DNA from: Chersky-840 sp963794615
GTDB lineage: Bacteria; Actinomycetota; Acidimicrobiia; Acidimicrobiales; UBA8190
Reading direction: 5' to 3'
Length of the DNA stretch: 64,000 bases
Assembly (NCBI GenBank): GCA_963794615.1
Contig: CAWCEP010000005.1
Span: forward strand, 682,001 to 746,000
Shown piece after piece: positions 33,892-43,600 of the stretch. Position 1 is the stretch's first letter. Each line of letters starts with the position of its first letter. The position numbers and the translations under genes were made by a program. The notes beneath the pieces were generated by a model, which saw only the letters and a list, made by a program, of their open reading frames with translations, did no database searches and was not told the DNA's origin.

Positions 33892-34949
33892 TCAGCCTCA
33901 TGGCCTCGGGCGGCATCGCCCTGTGGGTGGCCGTCCTCGGGACGCCGCTGCTCATCCGGTGGCTTCGGCAGCCGGAGCTTCGGGCAGCAGATCCGCGAGG
34001 ACGGCCCGTCCATGCACCTGGCCAAGGCGGGCACGCCCACCATGGGCGGCGTGGCCCTGGTCGCCGCCGGCGTGGCCGGCTATCTGCATGGCCCACGCCG
34101 GGACCCACGTGGCGTTCAGCCGCCCCGGCCTGCTCGTGATCGGGGTGACGCTGTCGCGCGGCCGTGGTGGGATTCGTCGACGACTGGATCAAGGTCCGGC
34201 ACCGGCGCAGCCTCGGACTCAACAAGCGGGCCAAGCTCGCCGCCCAGATCGTGGTCGCCCTCGGCTTCGCCCTGCTCGCCGAGCACTGGGCCGGGGTGAA
34301 CACGCACCTGTCGTTCACACGCTGGAACTCCATGGGGATCGACCTCGGGCAGCTGGGGTGGATCGTGTGGGCGGTGGTCGATCGTCGTGGGCACGGCCAA
34401 CGCCGTGAACCTCACCGACGGGCTCGACGGGCTGGCCTCGGGGTCGGCCACTTTCTGCTTCGCCATGCCTGGCCGTCATCGGCTACTGGCAGTTCCGCCA
34501 CTATTCGCATCTACCACGTGGCCTCGGCCCTCGACCTGGCCCTCGCCTCCATGGCGCTGGCCGGCGCCTGTCTGGGCTTCCTGTGGTGGAACGCGGCGCC
34601 GGCGCGGATCTTCATGGGCGACACCGGCTCGCTGGCCATCGGCGTCGGGCCTGGCCGCGCTGTCGTCTGCAGATGAATCTCCAGCTGCTCCTGCCCGTCA
34701 TCGGCGGCCTGTTCGTCATCGTCACCCTGTCGGTGGTGATCCAGGTGGTCAGCTTCCGGGTCTTCGGCCGGCGCGTGTTCCGCATGGCGCCCCTGCACCA
34801 TCACTTCGAGCTTGCTGGGTTGGCCCGAGACCACGGTCATCGTGCGCTTCTGGATCCTCGGCGGTCTCTTCGCCGCCCTCGGGCTGGGCGTGTTCTACGC
34901 CGACTTCCTGTCGGTCGACCGGGCTTGCACTGAGACGCGGCCACGGTGA
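33888..34949 (+). pseudogene. mraY: phospho-MurNAc-pentapeptide transferase MraY, frame broken ~9 times (probable sequence errors)
   Basis: MraY makes lipid I by transferring phospho-MurNAc-pentapeptide to undecaprenyl phosphate in the membrane. Recovered family text includes GPSMHLAKAGTPTMGG, FVDDWIKVRHRRSLGLNKR, NAVNLTDGLDGLASG, IFMGDTGSLA and RMAPLHHHFEL. Each transition needs one base removed, near 33972, 34087, 34157, 34380, 34466, 34508, 34649, 34666 and 34819. GTG 33888 overlaps the murE stop. The end at 34949 is inferred from the GTGA overlap with murD; a TGA at 34931-34933 is an alternative. No murF lies between murE and this gene. Confidence 0.85.
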
Positions 34950-36306
34950 CCGATCGCATCCTCGTCTACGGCCTCGGCGTGAGCGGCGCGGCCACCGCCG
35001 ACCCACTGCTGGCCGAAGGGATCGAGGTGGTCGCCGCCGACGACGACGCCGGCGAACGGCCCCGGCGCCAGGCCGCCGCGCTTGGGCATCGAGCTCGTGG
35101 CGGCGCCCGACGACCTCGACCCTGGCGGCGCTGGCGGCGCGGTCGACGAGATCGTGGTGAGCCCGGGGGTGCCCGCCTGTCACGCCGTGTTCGTCGTTGG
35201 ACCGCCGCCGGTCGCCGGTCATCGGCGAGGTCGAGCTGGCCTGGCGCCGGGCCCGGTGCCCGATCGTGGCCATCACGGGCACCAACGGCAAGACCACGGT
35301 GACCACGCTGGTCCAGGCCATGCTGGCGGCGTCGGGGCTGCGGGCGGTGGCCGCGGGCAACATCGGCCTGCCCCTGCTCGACGCCGTGGGCGGGGACGCC
35401 GAGGTGGTGGTGGCCGAGGTGTCGTCGTTCCAGCTGGCGCTCACGAGCACGTTCCGGCCCGCCGTGGCGGCCTGGTTGAACTTCTCGGCCGACCACCTGG
35501 ACTGGCACGCCACCGTCGACGACTACCGCGACGCCAAGGCCCGGCTGTGGGCCAACAGCGGGCCCGGGGACGTGGCGGTGGCGAACGCCGAGGACCCGGT
35601 GGTGCTCGCCGCCTCCGAGGTGGCCCGGCCCGGGGGGCGCCACGGTGCGCGACCTTCGGGCTCTCGGCGCCGGGGACTACACCGTGCGCCGACGGTGCGC
35701 TGGTGGGGCCGGACGGCGTCGGTGGTGGCGCGGTCGGACGAGCTCGCCCGGACCATGCCCCACGACGTGGTCGACGCTCTTGTGCGCCCTGGCGACCGCC
35801 CCGGCGGCGGGGGCGAGCGCCCGACGGCTGCCGGCGCGCCCTGCTCGGGTTCCGTGGGCTCCCCCACCGGGTGGAGCTGGTCGGCGAGGCTAGCGGGGTG
35901 CGGTTCTACGACGACTCCAAGGCGACCACGCCCGGCGCCGTGCTGGCCGCCGTCGAAGGGTGTGCTCCGGCGGTGCTGATCGCCGGGGGCCGCAACAAGG
36001 GCCTCGACCTGTCCGTGCTCCGGGCCGCGGCCCCGACCTGCACGGGCGTGGTGGCCATCGGGGAAGCGGCCGAGGAGGTGGCGGCCGCCTTCGCGGGGTC
36101 GGTGCCCCTGGTGCGGGGCCGCGTCGATGGCCGGTGCCGTCGAGGCCGCCGCGGCCATGGCCGGTCCGGGCGACGCGGTGGTGCTGTCGCCGGCCTGCGC
36201 GTCGTTCGACTGGTACCGGTCCTACGCGGAACGGGGCGACGACTTCTCCCGGTGCGTGCGCGCCCTGCCCGGCTTCACCCCTGCGGCCGAAGGTGTGTCT
36301 CGGTGA
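34946..36306 (+). pseudogene. murD: UDP-MurNAc-L-Ala:D-Glu ligase MurD, frame broken ~11 times (probable sequence errors)
   Basis: MurD adds D-glutamate to UDP-MurNAc-L-alanine. Visible blocks are VYGLGVSGAATA, VVSPGVP, VAITGTNGKTTVTTLVQ, AEVSSFQL, LNFSADHLDWH, YDDSKATTPGAVLAA, LIAGGRNKGLDLS and LSPACASFDWYRSY. Extra single bases are inferred near 35085, 35120, 35196, 35635, 35651, 35690, 35720, 35781, 35821 and 36120, with one less certain shift near 35140. GTG 34946 starts the gene and its TGA overlaps the ftsW GTG at 36303. Intact length would be about 445 aa. Confidence 0.85.
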
Positions 36307-37616
36307 GCCCCGCCACGCCGGCGCCGTCGCCGCGCCCCCGACGGGACGGTCCGCCGCCGGCCCATCTCCGCCTCGTCGAGGCCGAGAGCCGTCGAGCCCG
36401 AGGCCCTGCTCCTGGCGTCGGGCGTCGAGACCTGGTCTCGACGCGCACCGCCGTGCTCGGCGTGGTGGTGGCGCTGTGCGGCATCGGGCTCGTCATGGTG
36501 CTGTCCGCCTCGGCGTACACGTCGCTGCGGTACTACGGGTCGGTGTGGACCATCTTCGAGCGCCAGGTGCTGTGGATGGGCCTGGGCGCCATCGCCTTCG
36601 TGGGCACCATCCGCATCCGCTACGACAAGTGGCGCCGGCTCCGGATCGTGCTGCCGTTGCTGACCCTGGGCCTTCTGGTGGCCGTGCTCGTGCCCGGCAT
36701 CGGGATCTTCGCGGGCGGTTCCAGCCGCTGGATCGGGGTGGGGCCCCTGCGCGTCCAGCCCTCGGAGCTCATGAAGCTGGCCATGGCGGTCTTCGCCGCC
36801 GATCTCCTCGCCCGGCGCGCCGACCGGCTCGAGAAGCCGATCGCGGCGGTGGTCCCGCTGCTCGGCCTGCTCGCGGTGTCGGGCCTGCTCGTGCTGAAGC
36901 AGCCCGACATGGGAACGGCCTTGGTGCTCGCCTTCCTCACCTTCGCGCTGCTCTACGCGGGCGGGGTGCCGCTTCGCCCGGTGCTGAAGGCACTCGGGGT
37001 CACCGCCGTCATCGGCCTGATCGTGGGCCTGGCCGAGCCGTACCGCCGGGCCCGGTTGCTCTCGTTCCTCGACCCCTTCGCCCACGCCAAGGGGTCGGGC
37101 TACCAGGTCGTCCAGTCGCTCGTCGGGCTGGGCTCGGGCCATCTCTATGGACTGGGCCTCGGCGGGGGACGGGAGAAGTGGGGGCTGCTCCCCAACGCCC
37201 ACACCGACTTCATCTTCTCGGTGATCGGGGAGGAGGGGGGACTGCTGGGGGCGCTCATCGTGCTCGGCCTCTTCGGCGCGCTGGCGTGGTACGGGTTGCG
37301 GGCCGCGGTGCGGGCCCCCGACCGCTTCGGGGCGCTGTTGGCCGTGGCCGCCACCAGCTGGATCACGAGTCAGGCGGTCATCAACATCGGGGCGGTCATC
37401 GGCGTGCTCCCGGTGACCGGCATCCCGCTGCCGTTCATCTCCTTCGGGGGCTCCTCGCTCGTCATCACGCTGATGGCGGCGGGCATCCTCGTCAACGTGG
37501 CGTCCCACGAGAGACCTCCGGGTCTCGCCACCCCGGCGCCGTCGTCGGTGCCGGCGGGCTCTCGGGGGGCCGCCCCCAAGGGCATCGACACACTGCGTCG
37601 CCGCGACCGCGGGTGA
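36303..37616 (+). CDS. ftsW: septal peptidoglycan polymerase FtsW (SEDS family)
   Basis: FtsW polymerises glycan strands at the septum with FtsI. The 437 aa multi-pass protein has about ten membrane segments and SEDS hallmarks RWIGVGPLRVQPSELMKLA, LKQPDMGTALV, GSGYQVVQS, GGREKWGLLPNAHTDFIFS and PFISFGGSSL. The first ~45 residues are a basic cytoplasmic tail. The frame is intact from here on, in contrast to the genes just upstream. The stop overlaps murG. Confidence 0.95.
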   Translation: MSPATPAPSPRPRRDGPPPAHLRLVEAESRRARGPAPGVGRRDLVSTRTAVLGVVVALCGIGLVMVLSASAYTSLRYYGSVWTIFERQVLWMGLGAIAFVGTIRIRYDKWRRLRIVLPLLTLGLLVAVLVPGIGIFAGGSSRWIGVGPLRVQPSELMKLAMAVFAADLLARRADRLEKPIAAVVPLLGLLAVSGLLVLKQPDMGTALVLAFLTFALLYAGGVPLRPVLKALGVTAVIGLIVGLAEPYRRARLLSFLDPFAHAKGSGYQVVQSLVGLGSGHLYGLGLGGGREKWGLLPNAHTDFIFSVIGEEGGLLGALIVLGLFGALAWYGLRAAVRAPDRFGALLAVAATSWITSQAVINIGAVIGVLPVTGIPLPFISFGGSSLVITLMAAGILVNVASHERPPGLATPAPSSVPAGSRGAAPKGIDTLRRRDRG

Positions 37617-38788
37617 GCACCCGGCGCTACGCGCTGGTGGCGGGGGGAGGGACCGGTGGCCATCTCGTCCCCGCGTTGGCGGTGGCCCGCGCCCTGGCGG
37701 AAGGACAGGGCCCCGACGCCGTCGAGTTGGTGGGGGCACGGCGAGGGCTCGACGCCCAGCTCCTGGCCGACGAAGGTGTCCCGGTGACGCTGTTGCCCGG
37801 GCGGGGCATCGCCCGTCATCTCGACGTGCGCTCCATCGTCGCCAACGTGGGCGCCGTCGCCGGGCTGGTGGCGGCCTTCGTGGCCGCCGTGGTGGTCGTG
37901 GCGCGTCGGCGCCCCTCGGTGGTGGTGGCCATGGGAGGGTACGCGTGCGTGCCCACCGCCCTGGCCGCCGCCGTGATGGGGATCCCGGTGGTGCTCGTGA
38001 ACGTCGACGCCGTGCCCGGTGCCGCCAATCGTCTGGTGGGACGCTTCGCCCGGGCCGCCGCCGTCGCCTTCGAAGGGACGGCGTTGCCGAGGGCGGTGGT
38101 CACGGGTGCCCCGGTGCGGGGCGTCATCGTCGCCGGCGCCCACCCCGAGGAGGCCGGCCGCGCCGCGGCGCGGGTTGCGCTCGGGCTCCCCGCCCACCGC
38201 CTCGTGGTGGCGGCGGTGGGCGGCTCGCTCGGTTCGAAGCGACTCAACGAGGCGGTCATCGAGCTCGCCGGGCTCTGGGCGCGCCGGCCCGACGTGGCGC
38301 TGTACCACGTGGTGGGGCGACGCGACTGGACCTGGGCGTCGGAGGCGGTGCCGCCGACGCGCCGCGGTCCGGTCGAGGACGGCCTGTGGTACATCCAGGT
38401 CCCCTACGAGGAACGGATGGCGCTCTTCTACCAAGCCGCCGACATCGTGGTCGCTCGGGCCGGCGCCAACACGGTGGCCGAGCTGGCCGTGGTCGGCGTG
38501 CCGTCCATCTTGGTGCCCCTGCCCGGCGCGCCCGGCGACCACCAGCGCGCCAACGCGGCCGTTCTCGAGCGCGCCGGGGGGGCGGTGGTCGTATCAGACC
38601 CGCAATGCACCGGTCCGCATCTGGCCACCGAGATCGACGTCCTGGCCGCAGACCGGGGCCGTCTGCGTGCCATGGGGACGGCGGCAGGCCGTGTGGGGCG
38701 CCCCGACGCGGTGGCGGCGGTGGCGGCGCTGGCCCGGTCCCATGCCCGCGCCCGTCATCGTGGAACCCGGGCTGCACATGCCCTCTGA
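37613..38788 (+). CDS. murG: undecaprenyldiphospho-muramoylpentapeptide beta-N-acetylglucosaminyltransferase
   Basis: MurG adds GlcNAc to lipid I to form lipid II on the inner face of the membrane. The N-terminal glycine loop GGGTGGHLVPALAVA and the middle GGYACVPTALAA and GGSLGSKRLN are present. The C-terminal acceptor/UDP-GlcNAc part has ARAGANTVAELAVVGVPSIL and PGDHQRANA. Length is 391 aa. GTG 37613 overlaps the ftsW stop. The last ~20 residues overlap the murC start region. Confidence 0.95.
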   Translation: MSTRRYALVAGGGTGGHLVPALAVARALAEGQGPDAVELVGARRGLDAQLLADEGVPVTLLPGRGIARHLDVRSIVANVGAVAGLVAAFVAAVVVVARRRPSVVVAMGGYACVPTALAAAVMGIPVVLVNVDAVPGAANRLVGRFARAAAVAFEGTALPRAVVTGAPVRGVIVAGAHPEEAGRAAARVALGLPAHRLVVAAVGGSLGSKRLNEAVIELAGLWARRPDVALYHVVGRRDWTWASEAVPPTRRGPVEDGLWYIQVPYEERMALFYQAADIVVARAGANTVAELAVVGVPSILVPLPGAPGDHQRANAAVLERAGGAVVVSDPQCTGPHLATEIDVLAADRGRLRAMGTAAGRVGRPDAVAAVAALARSHARARHRGTRAAHAL

Positions 38789-40190
38789 CCCCGGGCCGGC
38801 CGACGAACCGGCGCCGACGGTGCGATCCCTCGACCTGGCGAGCCCCCGACGCGTGCACGTCGTGGGAGCCGGTGGCGCGGGCATGAGTGCCATCGCGTCG
38901 GTGCTGGCCGCCATGGGCCACGTCGTTACCGGAAGCGACCTCAAGACCTCCGCGGCGCTCGAACGCCTGGCCGCCAGCGGGGTGCAGGTCTTCGTGGGCC
39001 ACCATGCCGGCCACGTCGCCAATGCCGAGATCGTGGCCCTGTCGACGGCCATCCCCGACACCAATCCCGAGGTCCAAGAGGCTCGCCGTCGGGGGCTGAC
39101 GGTGTTGAGCCGGGCCGATGCGCTGGCCGCCATCGCGGCGTGTCGCCGGTGTATCGCCGTGTCAGGAACCCACGGCAAGACCACCACCACGTCGATGTTG
39201 GCGTTGATCCTCATCGAGGCGGGGTTGCGGCCGAGCTTTCTCATCGGGGGGGACGTGAACGAGATCGGCACCAACGCGGTCTGGGACTCCGGCGAGTGGA
39301 TGGTGATCGAGGCCGACGAGAGCGACGGCACGTTCCTGCACCTCGCCCCCGAGATCGCCGTAGTGACCAACGTCGAGGCCGACCACCTCGACCACTACGG
39401 GGACTTCGACCACCTCGTCGAGGCATTCGACCGGTTCCTCGCTTCGGCCCCGGGCGGCGCCGTGGTCGGTGCCGACGACGTGGTCGCGGCGCGCCTGGGG
39501 GCGGTACACGGCGCCGATCTCGTCGGCACCTCCCCGCAGGCCACCCATCACATCGAGGATGTCGAGACCGGCAACGGCGTGTCGTTCGCCTTGCGGGTGC
39601 ACGGCGAGATCCTCGGTCGGGTGGCCCTGCCCGTGACCGGCGCCAACAGCGCCCGCAACGCGGCCGTGGCCGTGGTGGCGTCGCTGCGCGTGGGTGTCGC
39701 CTTCGACGCCGCCCAGCGCGCGTTGGCTCGCTTCGCCGGCGTGGCCCGGCGCTTCGAATGGCGCGGCGAGATGAACGGGGTGCGTTTCGTCGACGACTAC
39801 GCGCACCTGCCGACCGAGGTGGAGGCGGTCATCGCGGCGGCCCGGGCCACCGACCCGCGCCGTCTCGTGGTCGTGTTCCAGCCCCATCGCTTCAGCCGCA
39901 TCGCCGCGCTGGGCGACCGGTTCGCCGACGCCTTCACCGGTGCCGACGTCGTGGTCATCACCGACGTGTTCGCCGCCGGCGAGTCACCGCTACCGGGGGT
40001 GACCGGGCGCGTCGTCGCCGACGCGGTGGGGCGGGCCCATCCCACCCTCGATGTCGCCTACGTCCCCGGGCGCGCCGAGCTGCAGGCCCACGTGGCCCGG
40101 CTCCTGACCCCTGGCGATCTCTGTTTGACCCTCGGGGCCGGGGACCTGACGACGCTCCCCGACGAGCTCCAGGCCACGACGCCGTGGTGA
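38778..40190 (+). CDS. murC: UDP-N-acetylmuramate--L-alanine ligase
   Basis: MurC adds the first L-alanine to UDP-MurNAc. The N-terminal domain has VHVVGAGGAGMSAIASVLA, the ATP loop is SGTHGKTTTTSM, and EADESDGTFL, NVEADHLDHYG and FVDDYAHLPTEV are typical of the Mur ligases. Length is 470 aa from ATG 38778. ATG 38742 and GTG 38760 are in-frame alternatives that would overlap murG more. The stop overlaps the murB GTG. Confidence 0.95.
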   Translation: MPSDPGPADEPAPTVRSLDLASPRRVHVVGAGGAGMSAIASVLAAMGHVVTGSDLKTSAALERLAASGVQVFVGHHAGHVANAEIVALSTAIPDTNPEVQEARRRGLTVLSRADALAAIAACRRCIAVSGTHGKTTTTSMLALILIEAGLRPSFLIGGDVNEIGTNAVWDSGEWMVIEADESDGTFLHLAPEIAVVTNVEADHLDHYGDFDHLVEAFDRFLASAPGGAVVGADDVVAARLGAVHGADLVGTSPQATHHIEDVETGNGVSFALRVHGEILGRVALPVTGANSARNAAVAVVASLRVGVAFDAAQRALARFAGVARRFEWRGEMNGVRFVDDYAHLPTEVEAVIAAARATDPRRLVVVFQPHRFSRIAALGDRFADAFTGADVVVITDVFAAGESPLPGVTGRVVADAVGRAHPTLDVAYVPGRAELQAHVARLLTPGDLCLTLGAGDLTTLPDELQATTPW

Positions 40191-41173
40191 GCGCCGGCCC
40201 CTCCGGGCGGCCGGAGCTCCCTCGGTCGCTCGACGCCGTCGCCGGCCTTCTCGGCCCGCGGGCCCAGCGCCATGCCCCGCTGGGGTCCCGCACCACCTAC
40301 CGCGTGGGCGGGGACGCCGGCGTCCTCGTCGAGGCGGACAGCGAGGACGATCTCGTTGCCGTGCACCGTGCCCTCGTGACCGTGGACGCGACGATCCCGC
40401 TCCTGGTCCTGGGGGAGGGCTCGAACCTCCTCGTCGCCGACGCCGGCTTCCCCGGTCTCGTCGTCCGCCTGGGTGGCGGTCTGGCCGAGGTCGAGATCCG
40501 GGGATCGACCGTCCGCGCCGGCGGTGGTGCAAAACTTCCCGTTGTGGCCCGGAGGTCGGCAGCGGCCGGTCTACACGGCCTGGAGTGGGGAGTGGGGGTG
40601 CCCGGATCGGTAGGCGGCGCGCTCCGGATGAACGCCGGTGGGCACGGGTCCGACGTCGCCGCCGTTCTGTCCGGTTGCCGCCTCTTCGATCTCATGGCGG
40701 GCGAAGGGGTCGACACGAGCCCCTCGGCACTTGCCCTGGGCTACCGCACGTCGCGTCTCCGCGCCGGGGATGTGGTCGTGCGGGCGGATTTCTCGCTGCT
40801 GGCCGGAGACCGCCACCGTGCCGAAGAGACGGTGCACGAGATCGTGCGGTGGCGACGCGAGCACCAGCCCGGCGGGTCGAACGCCGGATCGGTGTTCATG
40901 AACCCCCCCGGTGACTCGGCCGGTCGGTTGGTCGATGCGGCCGGCCTCAAGGGGATGCGGCTGGGCTCGGCCCAGGTGTCGACGAAGCACGCCAACTTCA
41001 TCCAGGCCGACGAGGGCGGGTCGGCCGACGACGTGCGGAGCCTCGTCGACCGCGTCCGGGCCGAGGTTCTCGAACGGATCGGCGTCGAGCTGGTCACCGA
41101 GGTGCGGATGGTGGGGTTCTCGCCCGACGGGCCTCCCTCTCCCTCGACCTCTACTCGAGGTAGAGAGTCGTGA
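40187..41173 (+). CDS. murB: UDP-N-acetylenolpyruvoylglucosamine reductase
   Basis: MurB reduces the enolpyruvyl group to give UDP-MurNAc, using FAD and NADPH. FAD-binding text TTYRVGGDAGVLVEA and GEGSNLLVADAGF is present, with WGVGVPGSVGGALRMNAG in the middle. The catalytic serine sits in NAGSVFMNPPGDSAGRLVD. Length is 328 aa. GTG 40187 is preferred over GTG 40184 because it overlaps the murC stop as GTGA. ftsQ follows with the same kind of overlap. Confidence 0.95.
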   Translation: MSAGPSGRPELPRSLDAVAGLLGPRAQRHAPLGSRTTYRVGGDAGVLVEADSEDDLVAVHRALVTVDATIPLLVLGEGSNLLVADAGFPGLVVRLGGGLAEVEIRGSTVRAGGGAKLPVVARRSAAAGLHGLEWGVGVPGSVGGALRMNAGGHGSDVAAVLSGCRLFDLMAGEGVDTSPSALALGYRTSRLRAGDVVVRADFSLLAGDRHRAEETVHEIVRWRREHQPGGSNAGSVFMNPPGDSAGRLVDAAGLKGMRLGSAQVSTKHANFIQADEGGSADDVRSLVDRVRAEVLERIGVELVTEVRMVGFSPDGPPSPSTSTRGRES

Positions 41174-42277
41174 CCGAGGTACCCACCGTCACCCGTCCGA
41201 CCGGGACGGAGGCCTCGAACGGCGCGCACCACGAGTCCGGCTCCTCGGAGGAGGCCTTCTCCGAGGAGGCCGGCGCCAACGGAAACGCCCCCGAGACCAA
41301 CGCCTCAGAAACCAGCGCCCCGGAGACCAGCGCCCCGGAGACCAGCGCCCCGGAGACAGCGGCCCTCGACGCGTCTCGTGACGATGCGGTCCCCGGGGGC
41401 CCCGGCCCACCTTCTCAACGGGACGAGGCTCTACGGCCTGCGCAGGACGAGCGGACGGAGGTCCCACCCCCCGGGACGGACGACGAGGCGCCCGCCGACC
41501 CGGCCACGGTGGTGCATCCCCGGGTGTGGCAGCGGCGCGTGGCTGTCCTGCGGGAGCAGGGTCGGCGCCGGCTCCGTTGGGTGGTGGCCGGTGTGGCCGT
41601 GCTCGTGGTGCTGTGCGTAGCCCTGCTCGTGCTCCATACCCCCCTGCTGGCCCTGCGCAACGCCACCGTGCGCGGTGCCCAGCACACGGGCACCCAGGCG
41701 GTGTTGGCGGAGGCGGGGCTCCTCGACGATCCGCCCCTCATCGACGTCGATCCGAGCACCGTGGCCGCCCGCGTCGAACGGCTCCCGTGGGTGGCCCACG
41801 CCGTGGTGGTCCGGCATTGGCCCGACAGTGTGACGATCACCGTCACCGAGCGAGTCGCGCTGGGCTCGATGACCCGGCCCGGCGGGGGCGTCGCCGTGGT
41901 CGACGCGTCGGGCCGGGTCCTGGCGTGGCAATCGATGCCCCCGCCTGGGCTGGTCCTCGTGGCACCGGTGACGCCCGGGCCCCCCGGCACCGTCCTCGCT
42001 TCGGCGGCGCGACCGGCGCTGCAGGTAGCGGCGGCCCTCCCGGTCTCGCTCGCCGGTCGGGTGCGGGACGTGAGCGCCAACGCCGGGGGCATGGTGACGT
42101 TGGATCTGGGGGGAGGGGTGAGCGCCTCGCTGGGTTCGACGGCCGAGCTCCCCGCCAAGCTCACCGCCGTGGCCAGCGTGTTCGGCCGGCGCGCACGTGT
42201 CTAGCCCGGCCCTGATCGACGTGACGGTGCCGGACGAGCCGACGGTGGGCCCGCCACCACCAGGGTCGCGACGGTAA
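41170..42277 (+). CDS. ftsQ: cell-division protein FtsQ (premature stop by frameshift; true end probably 42277)
   Basis: FtsQ links early and late division proteins. It has a long acidic, Ser/Glu/Pro-rich cytoplasmic tail containing three copies of ETSAP, one membrane segment (VVAGVAVLVVLCVALLVL), and a POTRA domain (LALRNATVRGAQHT, PWVAHAVVVRHWPDSVTITV). The frame as written stops at 42204. Removing one base near 42187 lets it run on to TAA 42275-42277 through ALIDVTVPDEPTVGPPP, the usual FtsQ ending. GTG 41170 overlaps the murB stop. Confidence 0.87.
41311..41355 (+). repeat. three 15-base tandem repeats within ftsQ
   Basis: ACCAGCGCCCCGGAG occurs three times back to back (41311, 41326, 41341) and encodes the ETSAP repeats of the FtsQ cytoplasmic tail. 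Being in-frame, copy number could vary without breaking the gene. Confidence 0.85.
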
Positions 42278-42328
42278 GCACGACGCCGGTGACCTGGGTT
42301 TGGGCACCCTTCGTGGCCGTGGGTCTTC

Positions 42329-42357
42329 TTGACCGGTTCGCGGTGCCGCCGTATCGT
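42329..42357 (+). promoter_or_regulatory. ftsZ promoter (TTGACC / 17 / TATCGT)
   Basis: TTGACC (42329-42334) and TATCGT (42352-42357) with a 17-base spacer. The predicted start is near 42364, leaving a leader of about 140 bases before ftsZ. It gives ftsZ its own transcription within the dcw cluster. No other gene lies in 42278-42503. Confidence 0.72.
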
Positions 42358-42503
42358 GAGGACACCTCGGCAGGCCCCGGAACCATCCCAAATGAAGCTG
42401 TGGTCGAGGGTGAGGTCACCTGGTGCTCGGAGCGAGGACGGCTCGACCACCGGGCGGGGTTCCACGATGAGGCTCGAAGTTCGGGTCGTGGCGAGGAGGG
42501 TTG

Positions 42504-43600
42504 ATGACCGGTCCAGCGCAGAGCAGCTACTTCGCTCTCATCAAGGTGGTGGGTGTTGGCGGCGGTGGCGTCAACGCCGTCAACCGCATGATCGAGGCCG
42601 GCCTCAAAGGTGTCGAGTTCATCGCCATGAACACCGACTCCCAGGCGCTGCTCATGAGCGACGCGGATCTGAAGCTCGACATCGGCCGCCAGCTCACTCG
42701 GGGGCTGGGCGCAGGCAGTGATCCCGAGATCGGCCGGCAAGCCGCCGAGGAGCATCGGGTCGAGATCGAAGAAGCCCTCAAGGGCGCCGACATGGTCTTC
42801 ATCACCGCCGGGAAGGGTGGAGGCACCGGCACGGGGGCGGCCCCCGTCGTGGCCGAGATCGCCCGGGCCGGGGGAGCGCTCACCATCGGGGTCGTCACCC
42901 GCCCCTTCTCGTTCGAGGGACGCCGCCGCTCGGTGCAGGCCGAGACGGGGATCCAGAACCTCAAGGACAAGGTCGACGCCATCATCATCATTCCCAACGA
43001 CCGGTTGCTCACGGTGTCCACCGAGAAGACGTCGATGATGAGCGCCTTCAAGATGGCCGACGAGGTCCTGCTCCAGGGGGTCCAGGGCATCACCGACCTC
43101 ATCACCGTGCCCGGACAGATCAACACCGACTTCGCCGACGTGCGCATGGTGCTCGCCAACGCCGGCACCGCCATCATGGGAATCGGGCAGGCTTCGGGTG
43201 ACGGCCGGGCTGTCAACGCGGCGCGGGGGCGATCACGAGCCCGTTGCTCGAGGCCTCGATCGAGGGGGCCCGGGGCATTCTGGTGGACATCGCGGGCGGC
43301 CCCGACCTCGGACTGTTCGAGGTGAACGAGGCCATGGAGATCATCCACGGTCACGCCCATCCCGACGCCAACATCATCTTCGGCAACGTGATCGACGAGT
43401 CCATGACCGACTCCGTGCGGGTCACGGTGATCGCGGCCGGCTTCGAGCGCTGGGAGGAGGGCCGCGGTGAACCTCGTCCCGAGGACCGCAGCCAGGTGCT
43501 CGGGTTCGAGAACGTGCACGAGGACATCTTCGCCACGCCCGACGACGACGACCTCGATCTCGGTGACGACGAGTTCGACGTCCCGTCCTTCCTCCGCTAG
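42504..43600 (+). CDS. ftsZ: cell-division protein FtsZ (one frameshift)
   Basis: FtsZ is the tubulin-like GTPase that forms the Z ring. GTP-binding text VVGVGGGGVNAVNRM, the tubulin signature GGGTGTGAAPVVAEIA and the T7 region GQINTDFADVR are present. The frame breaks at VNAARG: adding one G to the run at 43225-43229 gives AITSPLLEASIEGARGIL and continues to 43600. The C-terminal end DEFDVPSFLR is the conserved tail that binds partners such as SepF. ATG 42504 has GAGGAGG about 5 bases upstream. Intact length would be about 365 aa. Confidence 0.94.

Noticed and set aside
32389..36306. Programmed translational frameshifting in murE, mraY and murD
   Set aside because: About 35 events with no common slippery site or downstream structure are far beyond any known bacterial case. 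Sequence error is simpler.
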